Assembly (NCBI GenBank): GCA_944470555.2
Contig: OX104127.1
Coordinates: forward strand, 41,529,934 to 41,593,933
DNA: 64,000 nucleotides
DNA from: Heterobilharzia americana
Taxonomy: Eukaryota; Platyhelminthes; Trematoda; Strigeidida; Schistosomatidae
Reading direction: 5' to 3'
Position numbers and translations under genes: made by a program. This document shows, piece by piece, positions 22,237-35,345 of the stretch. The notes beneath the pieces are model-generated. The model saw nothing but the letters and a program-made list of their open reading frames with translations, had not been told where the DNA came from and did not search any database. The first letter of the stretch is position 1. Each line of letters begins with the position of its first letter.

Positions 22237-23491
22237 CAATGCTATCCAATAGACCCTGATATACTGCGACTGAAGTACATGGGATTATGTTATCTTGTAT
22301 ACAGATGCGACTATAATAACTACTGACAGAAAACGACCACCTAGCTGTAAGCGACTCGAATGTTTCCACAACGATTGAGTTAGGTAATGATAGTTTCACA
22401 AGTGCTCGTTACTTCAAAGAAATATTACTCAGTGTCAGCTTCCTGGCCTATTTTTCATCTCATGCATTTCTTCATGCCTATATAATGTTATTACTTAATT
22501 GAGAGTGGATTAAATCACGGGAGCCTGAACTTTCAGTTGTGGGATTGAGTTGAGTGTCGAAGTCTGTTGATAAAGCGCTGATCATTGAGGTCATCAAACT
22601 AGGGAATATATGGAAAGTCGATTGTGTAAGATGCGGACCTCCTAGATGCTAATAATGTATTTTTGTTGCGACTGAAGGCTTTGAGATCATCAAAGGTTCA
22701 AATTTATCTGTTCGAAGTCCACAAATAGCATAATATTTAGCTAGCACACCTTGAAACAACCGTGTTGATAGACAGACAACAAGTTATCCCACGTTACCGG
22801 GTGGTTTGCCGAATAACACACCCATACGCACTCATGAACAAAATTCAGAGTTGATAGTGAGAGTGAGTGTGGAAAACTGATGGATTTTGGCCTCTCGCGT
22901 CTACTTCTTAGGGCTTGGTTTGAGCTGTTCAGTTTGCCTCTACAGTGGATAAGAGAATCTCCCCTGGTTTCATGCTGTTACCTTTGATAAGGTGAATGTT
23001 TTGTGGGTTATCAAGCTGCCTTTGTGTAGGCGGATTGATAGGAGTGGCAAGATAGTGAGAAAAGGCATGTGGGAATCGCTCGGAAAGTAAAAGTAGATAG
23101 CGTGGGTTTGTTTGCTAGAGAAAAGTTAGCAGAGAATGTTGGTGTATCAAGAAGAGAGGTTGTGAGTGGTAGGTAAAAGAGAAGTGACGGCGGGCTAGTG
23201 AATTCAGTAATGTCCTGAGCATGTCCGTGATAAGTCATGTGAAATGACGTAACTACCTAACCATCTTTTGAGTTAGTCTACCAGGAGGGATGAGACCCCA
23301 GCCTATGGTAGGCATTCAGTAGGGCATATACTGTCAAGGAGGAAACGTCGAACCTGAACGTGGTGTTAGCCCACTGAAATGCTATCCTGATGGGTTTCTC
23401 TTGTGCTGACCACCACACCGCGGGCAAGGCTAGTTGGTTTGCGTAACTCGTCTGATGGATGATCTCGTAGGTCGTAATGAGATCGTAGCGT
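22237..23491. other. Unrecognised sequence right of the gypsy element
   Basis: No feature supported. GC content rises after about 22.8 kb, into the old-transposon block. Confidence 0.35.
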
Positions 23492-23832
23492 CACACACTT
23501 CTCCAAAATTAATAGCCTAGGGTCTGACGACTTTCGACATTGATGCTGACTTTGATAGTTTAACTGGACTCGCTAAGCTGAAGGCATCCGGTCAAGCATC
23601 CTCACCATTTGGCACACTGTCGTGTTAAGTTGCACTGCTCGTGTTAGACTCTCTAGCCAGTTAGTCGGAACGCGTCGGTATCTTGGCACAACCATCCAAA
23701 TATACTATTCCATCCGACTACGCCTTCTTGTTCTTCCTCGGTCTCGTACTCGTGAGTATATACCAAGTCCGAATAATTAGTGATTAGTCTTTGCGTCTGT
23801 CAAACTCGCACCAGGACAAATCCTAAAAGATC
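23492..23832 (-). repeat. ~340-bp interspersed repeat, copy 2 (inverted, diverged)
   Basis: Reverse complement of the unit at 16366 and 31894, with many substitutions. The same two end points are kept (TTTTAGGATTTGTCC start, GGAGAAGTGTGTG end). Confidence 0.7.
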
Positions 23833-23929
23833 ACCTTCCTTTCTGCGATAGCCTTAAGTGAATAGATTTAGTATTTCGTTCCTTCAGAATATGCCTTTCC
23901 CTTTAGTCTCACAACTTATCTTATTTCAG

Positions 23930-26490
23930 ATCTTCATATTTTCTCAAAGAGACTGATTTCTCTCTTGATTGTAGCGGGTACTACCAGACTGAAAACGTCC
24001 AGGTACGGCCGTCCGTAGGATTTGAAGCCTATTAAAAGCTGTTCAGGGGTGAGAGCACCAGGCTGTCTATGCAGAAAGTGTGGAGTGGCTTTCTCTGTAG
24101 TTGCCATGTCTTTGTAGTTGCAGCTGGTGTTCAAGGTGTCGGAGTTGAGCCCCAAATTTGTTTCTACGAACACTGATGATAGCATGGTTACTCAAGTTAT
24201 ATTGGGAGTCGGCCATACTCGCTTCATAGGTACTGATGTGTAGTACTCCACACTTTTTCAGACTGAAGCTGGAGCTTTTCTCCGAATACCAGAGTTCAAG
24301 TTGCCACAAGCCACTTTATAGTGCTTTACAGTCTACCTCTACTTTTAATGCCCCCCACATTTCAATGGCGTCAGTGAAGAGGACGATAGGTGAGGAGATT
24401 TCGGGTGGTAGATCACTGGCAGGCAGCAGGAAAATAAGGGATCCTGAGGATTCCTCTCTGGGATAACCACAGCGTCGATGATCTCCATTCAAACGGTATT
24501 CCGTTTAACTTGGCGCAGAACTGCCTGTTTTCTAGGTACTCCTTGGACCGGCAGAGTTAGGGTTCACTTGTACCGCCTGACATGATCTTATGAGGTAGGA
24601 CTGTGGGAGGGACACTTTCGAATGCCCTAGCTAGGTCGAGAAAAACAGCGTGTACTGGTTTTCTGTTGTCTCAACCAAGTGCTCAGTCACCCCGGGTAAT
24701 CGGTAAGTTGGTGGCACATGAACAACCACCGGGAAAGTTATGCTGAGCGGTATGGACGGATTTTTCCTGTTGAGAAGTCTCCAGATCTTGTTTGCTGCCG
24801 GCTTTCCAACACACTGGACAGTATAAGGAGTATGGCAAACGGTTGGCAGCTGCCGGGTTTTTTTTGTCTCCTCCCCTAAAGATGGGTGACAAGATGGTGC
24901 ACTTCAATTCGTTAGGGAGTTTGTATGACTCTACGAAGCGCTTGAGGTGGTTGCAGATTGGTTTTTTGAGTCCTGCGGCGCAGTTTTCAGGGAATACCTA
25001 TATCAGGTTGCCGCAGCTAGGGGACTTGCCAGGATGGAGTCCATGCAGTTTCCCCGACACTTTTCCTCCGTGATTGGGATGTGCTAGGGGTATCTGTTAT
25101 CTATGACCTGATCAATGTCATATTGAGTCGGAGAAGACCTAGTGTTAGTACTAAGTTGAACTTGGAAGTGTGAACTCAAAATCTCGGCTATCGCCTGACT
25201 GCTTAGTACACCTCCGTCAATACTTGTGATAAGATTCACTCCCTTGCTGGTCGACTCCCCTTTTGACATGAAGCCGTGCATGTTCAGGGCTTACTCTGTG
25301 AGTTCCCCACCAGGTTTCTTTGACAGCTAAACCTGAAGCTGCGGCTTCTTGTGGTTCAGCGGTTGCGAATCCTATTGTGGTTCAGGAAGTCAAACTCCCT
25401 GCTTGATGAACGCCTCCCGAAACAAGCCTGCTTCTTGGTCTGAAGTGGCCTCTCTGTTCAATGCTTTGGCCATGAGGTCCTCACTAGCTGTCTATGTGCT
25501 ACCTACGGCACACTGTGGCTGATGGCTCCAACAATTATTTCCCCCACCTGTGTCCAGTGTTCATCTGTTGTGAGATGAGTTTGGTCCATAAGAATAGGGA
25601 TAGACTTCAGGTGCTAGCCTACTGATGCTGTTAGCCGGTATATTGTCAAGGTCAACCTTGTTTGGAAGCCACTGCCATTGTTGGACGTCGTGGAGGTACC
25701 GATCAGCTGGTGGTTCTGGAATCACACCCACAACCATAGTAGTATTTTTGTTTGGATTCCCAACAGGTGATTTTCTGTCCTCCTCCCTTAATGACTGTGG
25801 TTTATCAGGTTTGGGCTGAATTCTGCATAATTTGACGAGGTCTGGCTGGCGTGGGAGAAGAAAAGTATCTTTGGTTTCTTTAGCGGTGCTCAAAGAAAAG
25901 CGTAAGGGGGAGGCCTGTCTCGGGGTACCTGGCTTTCTCGAGAAAGGTGACGCGGCGTCTAAGGGAGGGGCGAGTCTCAGAATCTAGCGGCAGTCGGCCC
26001 ACAGTCTGCTGTCAAGACGTTGGCGTTGAACGAGATGATCGGCTTGGCCGTCCTGCCGCTTGTTTGTCTGTTGTTTCCGGATCACAGTTTCCAGGGCGTT
26101 TTGGCCGGGTTTCGTCAACGGTCTAGCGAACCGTATTTTTTTCCACGCGCCTGGTGGTCTCTAAAGCCATTTAGGGGGTACGGAAGTTTGACGTAATGTG
26201 GTCTCCCTATACGGTGTGCGCACGACCAAAGACTTGGCTTTGTTCCCGGGTTCCTTTGTGTTATTCTTTGATGTTAAACTCACTTTGTTCGGGGATGTTG
26301 ATGCCTCTTGTATGACGGAGAGTATTTCTTTTGAGCCGACCGTATGGAGTGGGGGGAGCTTCCTGCATCTTGGATGAATGTACCGGAACCATTTGTATGA
26401 CGCCACCTCGTCAGCCTGTAGTACCGTCAGGGCACTTTGCTGAGACAGTGGCAATGTGCCCACCGGTGACGTAAGCTGCATGCAAATGCC
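23930..26490 (-). pseudogene. Old CR1/Jockey-like LINE, minus strand
   Basis: Minus strand, 5' to 3': an ORF1-like frame at 26481-26161 (RKLPPLHTVGSKE, SLTSKNN), homologous piece by piece to the plus copy at 36.3-36.5 kb. A second ORF1 block follows at 25893-25561 (YLHDVQQWQWLPNKVDLD), equivalent to HFHDVQQWQGLSTKVGFD in the plus copy. RT pieces come next: STRSSPTQYDIDQVIDN (about 25120), GGDKKNPAAANRLPYSLY (about 24860) and a DLARAF-type block near 24620. The C-terminal part with LNTSCNYKDMA and TPEQLLIGFKSYGRPYL is at 24185-23934. Stops and frameshifts are frequent; it is inactive. The clade is inferred from RT motifs. Confidence 0.75.
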
Positions 26491-26659
26491 TCATTGATCA
26501 CTGATACGTCTTAAGCGCAACTACGGCAGCCGTCAAATGTCATGGTGCAGACTTCTTTCCCCGGAGATGATGCTATGATTTGTGGTGGACCACTTGAATG
26601 TATATATTATCCTAAGCCTCCCTTGCTGCCTAAATTTAATCACGCCTCCTCAATTTTCA
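26491..26659. other. Junction between the LINE and the old gypsy element
   Basis: Short unassigned stretch; it may contain the 5' end of either element. Confidence 0.3.
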
Positions 26660-28920
26660 GGGTGGTATTCATCATGGACTAATATTAGTTGGAGACTCGG
26701 TTGAAACCTGGGAGCACTGTACAGCCGGTTTAGATATCGGATATACCTTGAATGGAATTTTAACACCCTGAAAATTATTCGGAACCTTCACGCCTAATGT
26801 CGACATTTCTCACAATAGAGTACTTCTTAGCTGTTTTTTCAACAGAGTCCCTGTCACTGGCTTAATCACAGATACCAAAACCACCAACTTTGTGGAAACA
26901 ACAACAACCACTGGCTGTTTTTACGAAGGTCCGCCGAGAGGATTTCCGGAACTCACACTGACTGACCATGAAAGCTCTTCACTGCAGCGTAATGTTACCC
27001 ACCACGTTGGTGCTAAAGGCTCACAAGTCTGGTCATGACCACGTTGAACAAACTCATAAAAGTCGGATCCAGTCAGACGGAAATTTGATAGGCGTTTACA
27101 GCTAGGAGTCACAAGCCCACTGCAGAGCCCGCAGGGTTAGAGTTAGGGTAGCACAAGGTTCCCAAGAAGGCACTGCAAGGGGTGCAATCATGCAGTATAC
27201 GGACAAAACTCAAAAAACAGTTCAAACACCTTCCTGAACTGTTTGAATTCCTGCTCATCCTTTTTGGCCTGCGGAATTCAGGACAAACATTCCACAGCTT
27301 TATGGATGGTGTCTTCCGTGGTTTTGAGCGCATCCACACATACATCGATGATCGTTTCATTACGAGTTGAGATAAAGAAACTCACCATAAACGGTTGGAC
27401 CTGGCATTCCGCCAATAGGAAGAGCTCGGTATCACAACCAACATCCAGAAATGTCATGTAGGAGTCAGATGACTGAATCGCCTCGGCATATTGCTAGCAA
27501 CAAAGGCATACGCCTACTGAAGGATGAAGCAGAGGTTAATTTGGACCGCATTGGGCTGCGAAGCAGCTTTTCACTCTCAATAGCCCGACAAGTTAGCACC
27601 GAAGGTTCACCGCTGGCTTTGCTTCTAATTTCAGACCACTCACAGATCTACGCCGAAGAAACGCGGAGTGTGGCGGTGGATAGCTTGGCTAGACTTCTTT
27701 GCCCTAGGTTCGAGGAAGCCGTCTCAAATCCAGCCATGCTTACGTGTCATGAGCCCAGTTATCCTTCGCGTGTTGCTGCTGATGTATCTGACTTAGCAAT
27801 CGGGGCGGTTTCGCAGCAGCTGACTGGCTGTCAGTCTCCGTCATTAACCCTTATTTAGAAGCTGCCAAAGGTGGTGGAAACAGAGTACGACACACCTGGT
27901 AAGGAATTCTGAGCTGTGCATTGTCCTGTGTGTTGTTTTCGACATTCAGTTTAGGGCCATAGTTTCATCATGCTCACTAACCATAGACCGCTAACCTTTT
28001 GTCTTGGCTCAACAGCCAGTAAGTACACCCTGTATGAGTCACCCCGACTAAACCACACTTCTCAGTTCACCTCGGATATCCATCACATATCCGGGGTGAA
28101 CGATGCTGTGTCGAAGGTGCTGACCCTGTTGAACTGACTGGGCTTCAAAAAGACGACGTTGAGCTGGACCATGAGTTATTGTACACAACACCCAAGCTAC
28201 AACGGTGTTCAGTAGGATTGGGTACAGATGCGATTTTATGCGACGTCTGCACCAGACGATCATACCCGACAGTTCCAAAAGATCTGGAAGCAACACTTTC
28301 AGCACGCTGAGCAAATTATCTCATCCACGTGTGCGAGCCACCGCGAGGCTCATTGTACAACGTATCTGCTGGCCTTGGATGGGCAAAGACGTTAAAGAGG
28401 GGGCATAACTGTGCGTAGTCTGTCAGACGTGTAAAATCCTTCAGACCCTCCCCTAGCCTCAGGCGTGTGTTTGAAGCACGTGTATTCAAATACTGTAGGA
28501 CGCCTACCATAACTTAGCGGATGCACATATCTTTTCACCTGCATGGATCATTTTACGAGGTGACCAGTTGCTAACATTTTCGAAAAAAAAGTGGATAGCG
28601 GCATTCGGATGTCCATCTTATGTAACACTTGATCGTGTGTGCCTATTCGATTGTGAATTATTTTTCGCATTGACCGAACCTTTCGGTTGAAATCGGTTTC
28701 GGACGACAGCCCACCAATCCAAAACAAATTTTGCTGTAGGAAGCTTCTATGGACGGCTGAAAGCCATTCCTACGGCAGCAAACACGCCCCAAATGGCCAT
28801 GGCACTACCTCCAGTTCTGCTGGGTGTCCGGAACGCACTGGTAGCTGATTCTGGTTGTGCTTCCGCGGAACTTGTTTACGGAAATACTTTCCACCTGCCA
28901 ACTGGTTGCTGAATTGGATG
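26660..28920 (+). pseudogene. Old gypsy (CsRn1-like) pol, plus strand
   Basis: Broken pol in frame-hopping pieces. A pre-RT block with FPELTLTDHESS and VTHHVGAKG is at about 26940-27020. RT motif LRNSGQTFHSFMDGV and YIDD at 27270-27355 follow the MPFGL.N..QTFQRF..Q and YIDD pattern. RNase H AADVSDLAIGAVSQQ is at about 27770. An integrase zinc region SHPRVRATARLIV with ICWPWMGKDVKEG is at about 28316-28405, and LPPVLLGVRNALVADSGC is at about 28805-28860. It is the same subfamily as the minus-strand pol at 32.8-34.6 kb but distinct from the full element at 17 kb. No LTRs could be assigned. Confidence 0.8.
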
Positions 28921-31893
28921 CTAACCGAAGGAGTGTAAGTATGCTTTTTAGGTCCTGTTTGTGAGTGCAGCGAAATCTTTTTCCTGTGATTGATGCATTT
29001 TGGGCTAGACATATATGAATCCTAAAGATGAAACAAAATTGAGCAGTAAGTTTACTTTGGAATGTCTCTCCTACATTGAAATGTAGTGAAAGAGGTGTGT
29101 CGTAATATGCAATCCGCCTCCAGTGGCTGCGAAGACCTGCTATGAAATGGGAACAGGATATTGACGTTTATTAAAGCACCCACTCATGTGCAGGGTATGG
29201 CAGTTCTCCTAATCGGATGGTGTTCTTAACCCTGTTACGTCATTTCGAGCAGATCGGTGCGGTTCCTTTATCATCATGCACATAATCCATTCCGTCTACA
29301 GATAGCGCTCTAGAATTAGGCATCATGAAAATGATACGCCGCCTGTTTGAACTACCACAAGAAAACCACATTCTCCTGCATCCCGAACGAAGTAAACAAG
29401 CACAGAAGAAACATATCAAACATCGCCTGGCTTACCATTTTCACCCAAATCTGAAACCATGTACTAGAAAACTGCTGCCTAATGTCACAATGGTATTCTT
29501 ATCAGCGACTGTACATCCGTCAAGCTTTCTGTTAGGTCAAGCTGTCACTATTACGCCGCTTGTGAGTTAATTATTCTTGAAAATACTCATATTTTACTTG
29601 TTGTGTGGTGTTTGTGCCCTTGGATGGCCTTTAGTGTTTCTTGTAATCACCCGCCATTCTGTACCGCTGGTGGCGAATTCTACGTGTTGCCTGTCGCATC
29701 TTCTCATTTCGCACTCATATCTCATCTTTATCCTATGAGTACAATGAATGAATTTCTAGTTATTACACAATTTAATCAAAGTACTGCCACATACAGTTAC
29801 TTTGTACCCATAATATGCACTTCATCGGACGATTCTTGATGTCCGTAAACCATATGGTTCGCGTGTTATCATCCCTTTCTGTAATAAGCTTGTTTTATAC
29901 CTGTATTTGTAGGGAAAAGTTGTGATAAACATCGTGGTGTGTAGTTTGTAAGAAGGCGAATGAAGATGTAATCAAGCGTCGCGTCCTATGAAAAATCGTC
30001 GACACTGAGATGGATCAACTGATACCAAAAGCATTGGTGGATGGGCGCCTCCGTTCTCCTGAAACCCACTTCATCTAGCTTTACATGTATCTTGGATATG
30101 GCAGACTATGCTTTTGAAAGAGGGACAATGAAACTACGAAGCCAAGAAGATTCCGATAAGAAAACTCTCTTATACGCTTTCTTTGAAGACATGTTGGAAG
30201 TCTCGAAAACTTTCTCATAAGCTTCAAGAGCTCACAAAAATACAGGAAAATATCCCACGAGCATTCGCATTCACAAAGCCAAACATAGGTAAGCAAGTTG
30301 GTTCCCACACCCACCAACTGAGTTAAGCCAAACAAACAGAACCCAGCCTCAGGATAGTGACAGCGGTTCATAGGCTGCCAGTATGCCAAAAAGCCTAACA
30401 AATGTTGGATGACTGGTTTCATTAAAGTTCTGAGTAAGGAGAACATCTCCAGGGGAAAAGATCGCTGGAACGCTCATCTGTTCATGCAACACACGACTGA
30501 ACAACCCTTCGGAAACCTGTGGGCGCCAACATTCCGAATAGCTTGATACTCTGTCAGCTGCAAAAGGGTAAACATCGTGGAGAACTCTTTGTCTGGTTAT
30601 TGAAAAACCGCACAAGCCTTATGGGTTAAAAACCTTGGTGTGCCATAACATTTTACCGTCCATGCTGGAACAGTGCTCGGGCAGCTGGGTGACCTATTTC
30701 GGCACTCTTCGGAGAAGCGAAATCCCTCAGACGTGGTAAGATGCCATCCTGGGTACTATCTTTTTGGAGAGGGAAAGACAGAATGCGAGGTACCATCAAC
30801 CGGCAGCACTTTTGCCAGTGGCGTCAAAGCTAATAGAAAGTCTGAAGAAACAAGTTAGCCGAGAAAGGCAGAGACCGAATGGGCCACTATACAAGGCTAA
30901 ATATCGCCTAAGAGGGGTTCATTCCTACTCCTCTAACCCTCCAGCGAAGCTTGAAAAATAGACGGAATTCTTACACTTCTGTTTTGTTGTCCACCCGACG
31001 TTTTTTGACCTGGCTGAGGCTGCAGGTACCTCTTCTCATGCCATCGTTCTACCGAAAAGAAACTGCTTGGACAGTGGAAATAAGGTTACGTCCTGCAAAG
31101 TGAGAACTTTTATAACGAGGAACTCCACCCAAAAGTCGACAGGGTATATCGTACTTGGAACGCATCATACGGCGGGATCCCATAGGAATCCATAATGAGT
31201 CGGCAGCAGTCCGTGGAACTTTTGGATAGTCTCGCATTGAGTCTGATCTCCCAAATTCCATCGTACTCTACGGAGGGCCGCAAAGTCTGAAAAGGTTACG
31301 AATTCACCGCCAAGCGACTCAAAAGCGCTGGAGAATGGAGTGAAAAATCAGGAACATGTATTTAAACTGGAAAAACGCCGAATGCTGTTTCCCCATACTT
31401 TCTATTTGCAGACCGTACTCTACTTTCTATGTGGTATGTTTCTAACTCACACAATCTTGGCTGACTACCTGGGTCCCAGGCCAAATCACCTAGGGGATGA
31501 CCACAAGACATGTGCGGCAATACACTTTGTACATGGATACCTCACTCCAAGGCTACCTCTCAAGCCATACAAGAACAGTCCCAGATTTTATTTTGAGACC
31601 CGTAGCGTTTGTGCGCTATCACATCTGCAGGTAGATGCAAGCTCCTCACCAAAGGTCCAGGGGCAAACAACGGAAGGAAGTTTCAGTCACTCAGCGAGAA
31701 ACGCTATGACAAAAGAAACTGTGTAGGCCCTCTTGTCTTTGGCTATCATTGGATTAAAAGTTACTTGATAGTGACACGTGAGAGTCTAAGCCACACAGTT
31801 CAGTTGGAAAGGGTAACACTACGTAATGGCCAAAATTGCAAACTTCTTGGGCATCAGAATAGAATCGCCCATCAAGCAGCAGAGCGCCATGTA
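28921..31893. other. Unrecognised GC-richer block
   Basis: About 3 kb with several open frames of 80-128 codons on both strands (29325-29570 +, 30081-30446 -, 31340-31726 +). I see no domain in any of them. Its composition matches the flanking decayed transposons, so decayed element sequence is likely. Confidence 0.4.
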
Positions 31894-32233
31894 CCTTTAG
31901 AAGTTGTCCCGGAGCGAGCTTGATAGACGCAGAAGCCAATCACTAATGATTCAAACTTGTCATATACCCACGAATAGGAGCCCAAGAATGAACTAAGTAG
32001 CTTAGTTGGATGGAATAGTATATTTTGCGAGGTCAAGCCGAGGTAGTGATGCGTTCCAACCAACTGGCTAGTGGGTCAATTACGAGCAGTAGAACGTAAC
32101 ACGACAGCGTGCCAAATGGCGAGGATGCTTGAGCGGATGCCTTTAGCTTGACGATTCCGGTAAAACTATCAAGGTCAGCATCGATGTTGAATCTCGTCGA
32201 ATCCTAGGCTATTGATTCTGGAGGAGTGTGTGG
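31894..32233 (+). repeat. ~340-bp interspersed repeat, copy 3
   Basis: Almost identical to 16366-16706: three substitutions plus small indels in about 330 bases, in the same orientation 15.5 kb away. Confidence 0.8.
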
Positions 32234-32774
32234 CACTGCAGATCACTCCTCCCTAGCAAGTTCGTGAGGACCCCAAGACGATACCAGTCGGGAGTGAAAA
32301 CCAAATGGTTTCTTCACTAGTTAAACTCCTCCGATTGGTGCACTGCTACAAGTGGTCCCTGGCTGTCTGAACTCATTGCAGGGTGTCGTGGCAAATGAAA
32401 AATAGAATATGATGAATCGAATTGTACGTCAGTCGCGGTACCCAGGGTCCTTTGACGTTCCATTCGGTGCTGGTTACACCTGGAATCTAAAAAATCTTTA
32501 ATACCATGAAAACGTTTCTTTAAAATGGGAAAAATCTATACATAAATATATTGAAAATAAAGTTTATGTTCGTTGCCATTTTTGTTAGGTTTCATTACTT
32601 GGTAGAAAAAATTGATATAAAAGGGTAAATGTAGGAAGATTTTTGAGCTCTCGGTAAATAAAAATGTGGTGCCCCGATAAAAATTTGAGTTAAAAAATGG
32701 TTAGCACACTTTATTTCACATAAGTCAGTTGAATATGACTTGAAATACTCCTGGAACCTGGTGGTTCGATCTGA
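32234..32774. other. Unrecognised spacer
   Basis: No gene. It may include the 3' untranslated region or LTR of the adjacent minus-strand gypsy remnant, but I found no matching second LTR. Confidence 0.3.
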
Positions 32775-34625
32775 TCATGTTTTTTGTTCCGCCTGCGGTT
32801 GTCGTATCTGTGCACTACCAAACACATCGTCTAGAACTTCGATGATTGAGCCATCCACCGGTGGGCTATAGCGAGCTGAAACGTAACTTATGACGGGGTT
32901 GCCTTCGAAATAAGCTGGTTTCAAAAGGTCGATAGCATTAGTATCTTCATACCCGTTTCGCTCCATTATAGAAAACTTTTCATGTCGCCTGACCACTTTG
33001 AATGGCCCATCGTGAGGTGGCTCAAGCGGTGGACAAATGGCATCGTGGTGAATGAATACGTGTGTGCCTTTTGTAAAATGGGGCGAACGAAGTCGTCCGT
33101 CGTTTGAGGCCTAAAGGGAGAAGGCCTAACTGAACGCACTGCATTTGTAATCCCAGTCACGCAAGATGTCCTGTCGAAAACATGTTTGAAAGCTGAAGGG
33201 GGAATAAATTCGCATGGTAGGCGAAGAGTTATCCCATCGACAAGCTTTACAGAGGTGCAACCAGAATCAGCTTTCAACGCTTTGCGAATACCTAGTAGGA
33301 CTGGAGGCAAAGCCTAAGTCTACTGAGGTCTGTTTGCTGTCGGTGGAGACGTTCTAGCCTGCCATTTGGTTATGGATGGTAGGCTGTCGTTCGGAACCGA
33401 ATGCAACCTAAAAGTGCAGTTAAAGCGTGAACTAATCCACACTAGAACCGGTGCCCACGGTCGGTTGTTACGTGAGATGAACATCAGAGGTTCGCGTTCC
33501 ATCTTCCGACGGAAACATGAGCGACAGTTTCAGCAGTAATATCCTTAATAGCCACTGCTTCTGGCCATCGTGTAAAACAGTCCAAGCAAGTGAAAAGATA
33601 AGCGCTTCCGTTGGATTCCGGTGAAGGTCCTACAATGTCTATGTGGACCTGGTTGAAGAGTGTGTTTGGGGCTAGTAAAGAGCCTGGAGGGCTTTTCGTG
33701 TGTCTTGCGATTTTGCACTTCTGACAAGCTGAACAGGACTGAACCCACTCCTTGACGTCTTTGTTCATCCAAGGCCAGCAGAAACGTTGTGCAATGAACC
33801 TGATGTTGGCTGGTGCACCTGGATGGGACAGTGTGGAACGTATCGAGGTCGTTGCGTTAACATTTCTTTGGAACTATTGGGCGTGGTTAGCTAGTAGAGA
33901 CATCGCATAGAATTGTATCCTTGTCTGATCCTGCTGGATTCAGTTGAGGCTTGAGAGTTGTGGACGACAACTCATGATGGAGCTCAAGGTCCTCTTTTTC
34001 ACACCAAGGTAGTTCTGCGAGGTCAGGGCCCTCGATGGGGTTTGTCGAAGCTGTTCGAGACAGTGCATCGGCTACGAAGTTATTCACTCCCGAAATCTGG
34101 CGGATGTCCAGTTGTCGTGACCCACGATGGGAGTATTTGTCGGACCCCGAGCCAAGAGAGAAGGCTGACGGCTCGTGGTCTGTGGAAATAATGAAGTCAC
34201 AACCTTCGCCGAATGTCGAAAATGGCGTACAGGACAAAACGTAGCTAGGAGCTCCCCACCAGACGTGCGGTATCTTGTTTCCGCCTGTTGCAGCCGCCTC
34301 AGGAGAAAAGCCAAAGGTTGCCACTGGTCGTCAGTCAACTGTCGCAAAGCTGTTCCAGTTGCTGAGCCAGATGCATCAGCAGCAACACTCAACGGAATAT
34401 TGGGGTCGTGATGCATCGGCATGGTTGAGTCGGAAATGGTCTCCTCGACTTTAGAGACAGCAAGTCTGGACACATTGTCCGGAGCCGCGCACATCGAAGT
34501 CCCTGGTAGTATATCTGTGAGTGGTCTTACGACGGAAGCACAGTTGAGTGTAAACCTTCGGTAGTAACCTACCCGGCCACTGAAAGTGCCGAGCTGCTTC
34601 GTCTTCTCACCCTGAGTTTTGCTGC
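32775..34625 (-). pseudogene. Old gypsy (CsRn1-like) pol, minus strand, RT lost
   Basis: Minus strand, 5' to 3': end of RT/connection (GRVGYYRRF, about 34580); RNase H AADASGSATGTALRQL (about 34390) and HFRHS; FVADALSRT (about 34075); integrase zinc region SHPGAPANIRFIAQR with CWPWMNKDVKEWVQSCSAC (about 33830-33700); VHIDIVGPSPESNG (about 33640) with the first catalytic Asp; PPVLLGIRKALKADSGC (about 33300); then a C-terminal region to about 32775. The protease and most of the RT are absent. Many frameshifts; inactive. Confidence 0.8.
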
Positions 34626-35039
34626 TTTCATTTCCGTTGTGGTTGTTGTGATTTTTTCACATCAGTTTCTTCCAACTTTCTACCGACTAGCCCTATTAAT
34701 TTCAGTCCACCTTATTACTGTTTTCCTTGTCATTTTTCATCTGAATTCACCACGGACCTTCTTTTCCTACGGTCTCTTCCTTTGTTTCATCTTCCTCCCA
34801 CTTGACCCTGTGATCATCTCCTAAACACTTTCTACTCCTTCCCCACCCAGCTCACGCAAGTGTATGGCGACACGATACGTGGATATCCCATGGCACAACA
34901 TTCCAAGAACAAATCATTTATCTCCCTGTAAATTAACCTATGCTCATCTACTCAACGGGTTTACCATGACCACAGTCGACCAACAGCCGAACCTGCTGCA
35001 CCCAAGTCCACCAAAGGCCTGGACAAGACCTGTAGGATG
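34626..35039. other. Pyrimidine-rich unassigned stretch
   Basis: C/T-rich on the plus strand from 34640 to 34860. No gene recognised; it could be untranslated transposon sequence. Confidence 0.35.
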
Positions 35040-35345
35040 AAGAGTTGAGCATTGAAAACTCACTTGATTTGCACATACTGGATGTGGGCGAGAATACGGT
35101 TAGAGTGGGCACCATCGACATCAAAGGTATCCCAAGGAGGAATCCTGGGAATACTTCTCTTTCACCCACTCGTCAACGATCTGTCACCTGAAATCTCCTC
35201 ATTCGTCCTCCTCTTAACAGATGGCATTGAGATGCGGAAGGTATTCAACGAAGAGGTCGACCGTAAAGCACTACAAAATGACATGCTGCAACTTGAACTC
35301 TGGTAGTCAGAAAAGGCTCGGAAACTCCAAGCTCCAGAACCGCAT
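35040..35345 (+). pseudogene. LINE RT fragment (same family as 36-40 kb)
   Basis: WAPSTSKVSQGGILGILLF (about 35098-35160) is the GVPQGS.LGPLLF box. PLVNDLSPEISSFVLLLTDG follows, where FADD has become LTDG, and then KALQNDMLQLELW. It matches the corresponding region of the LINE at 39.55-39.75 kb. Confidence 0.75.

Noticed and set aside
16366..32233. The two near-identical ~340-bp repeats as the LTR pair of one 15.9-kb element with the pol at 26.7-28.9 kb inside
   Set aside because: Repeats are about 99% alike while the enclosed pol is ruined, and no primer site or polypurine tract adjoins them.
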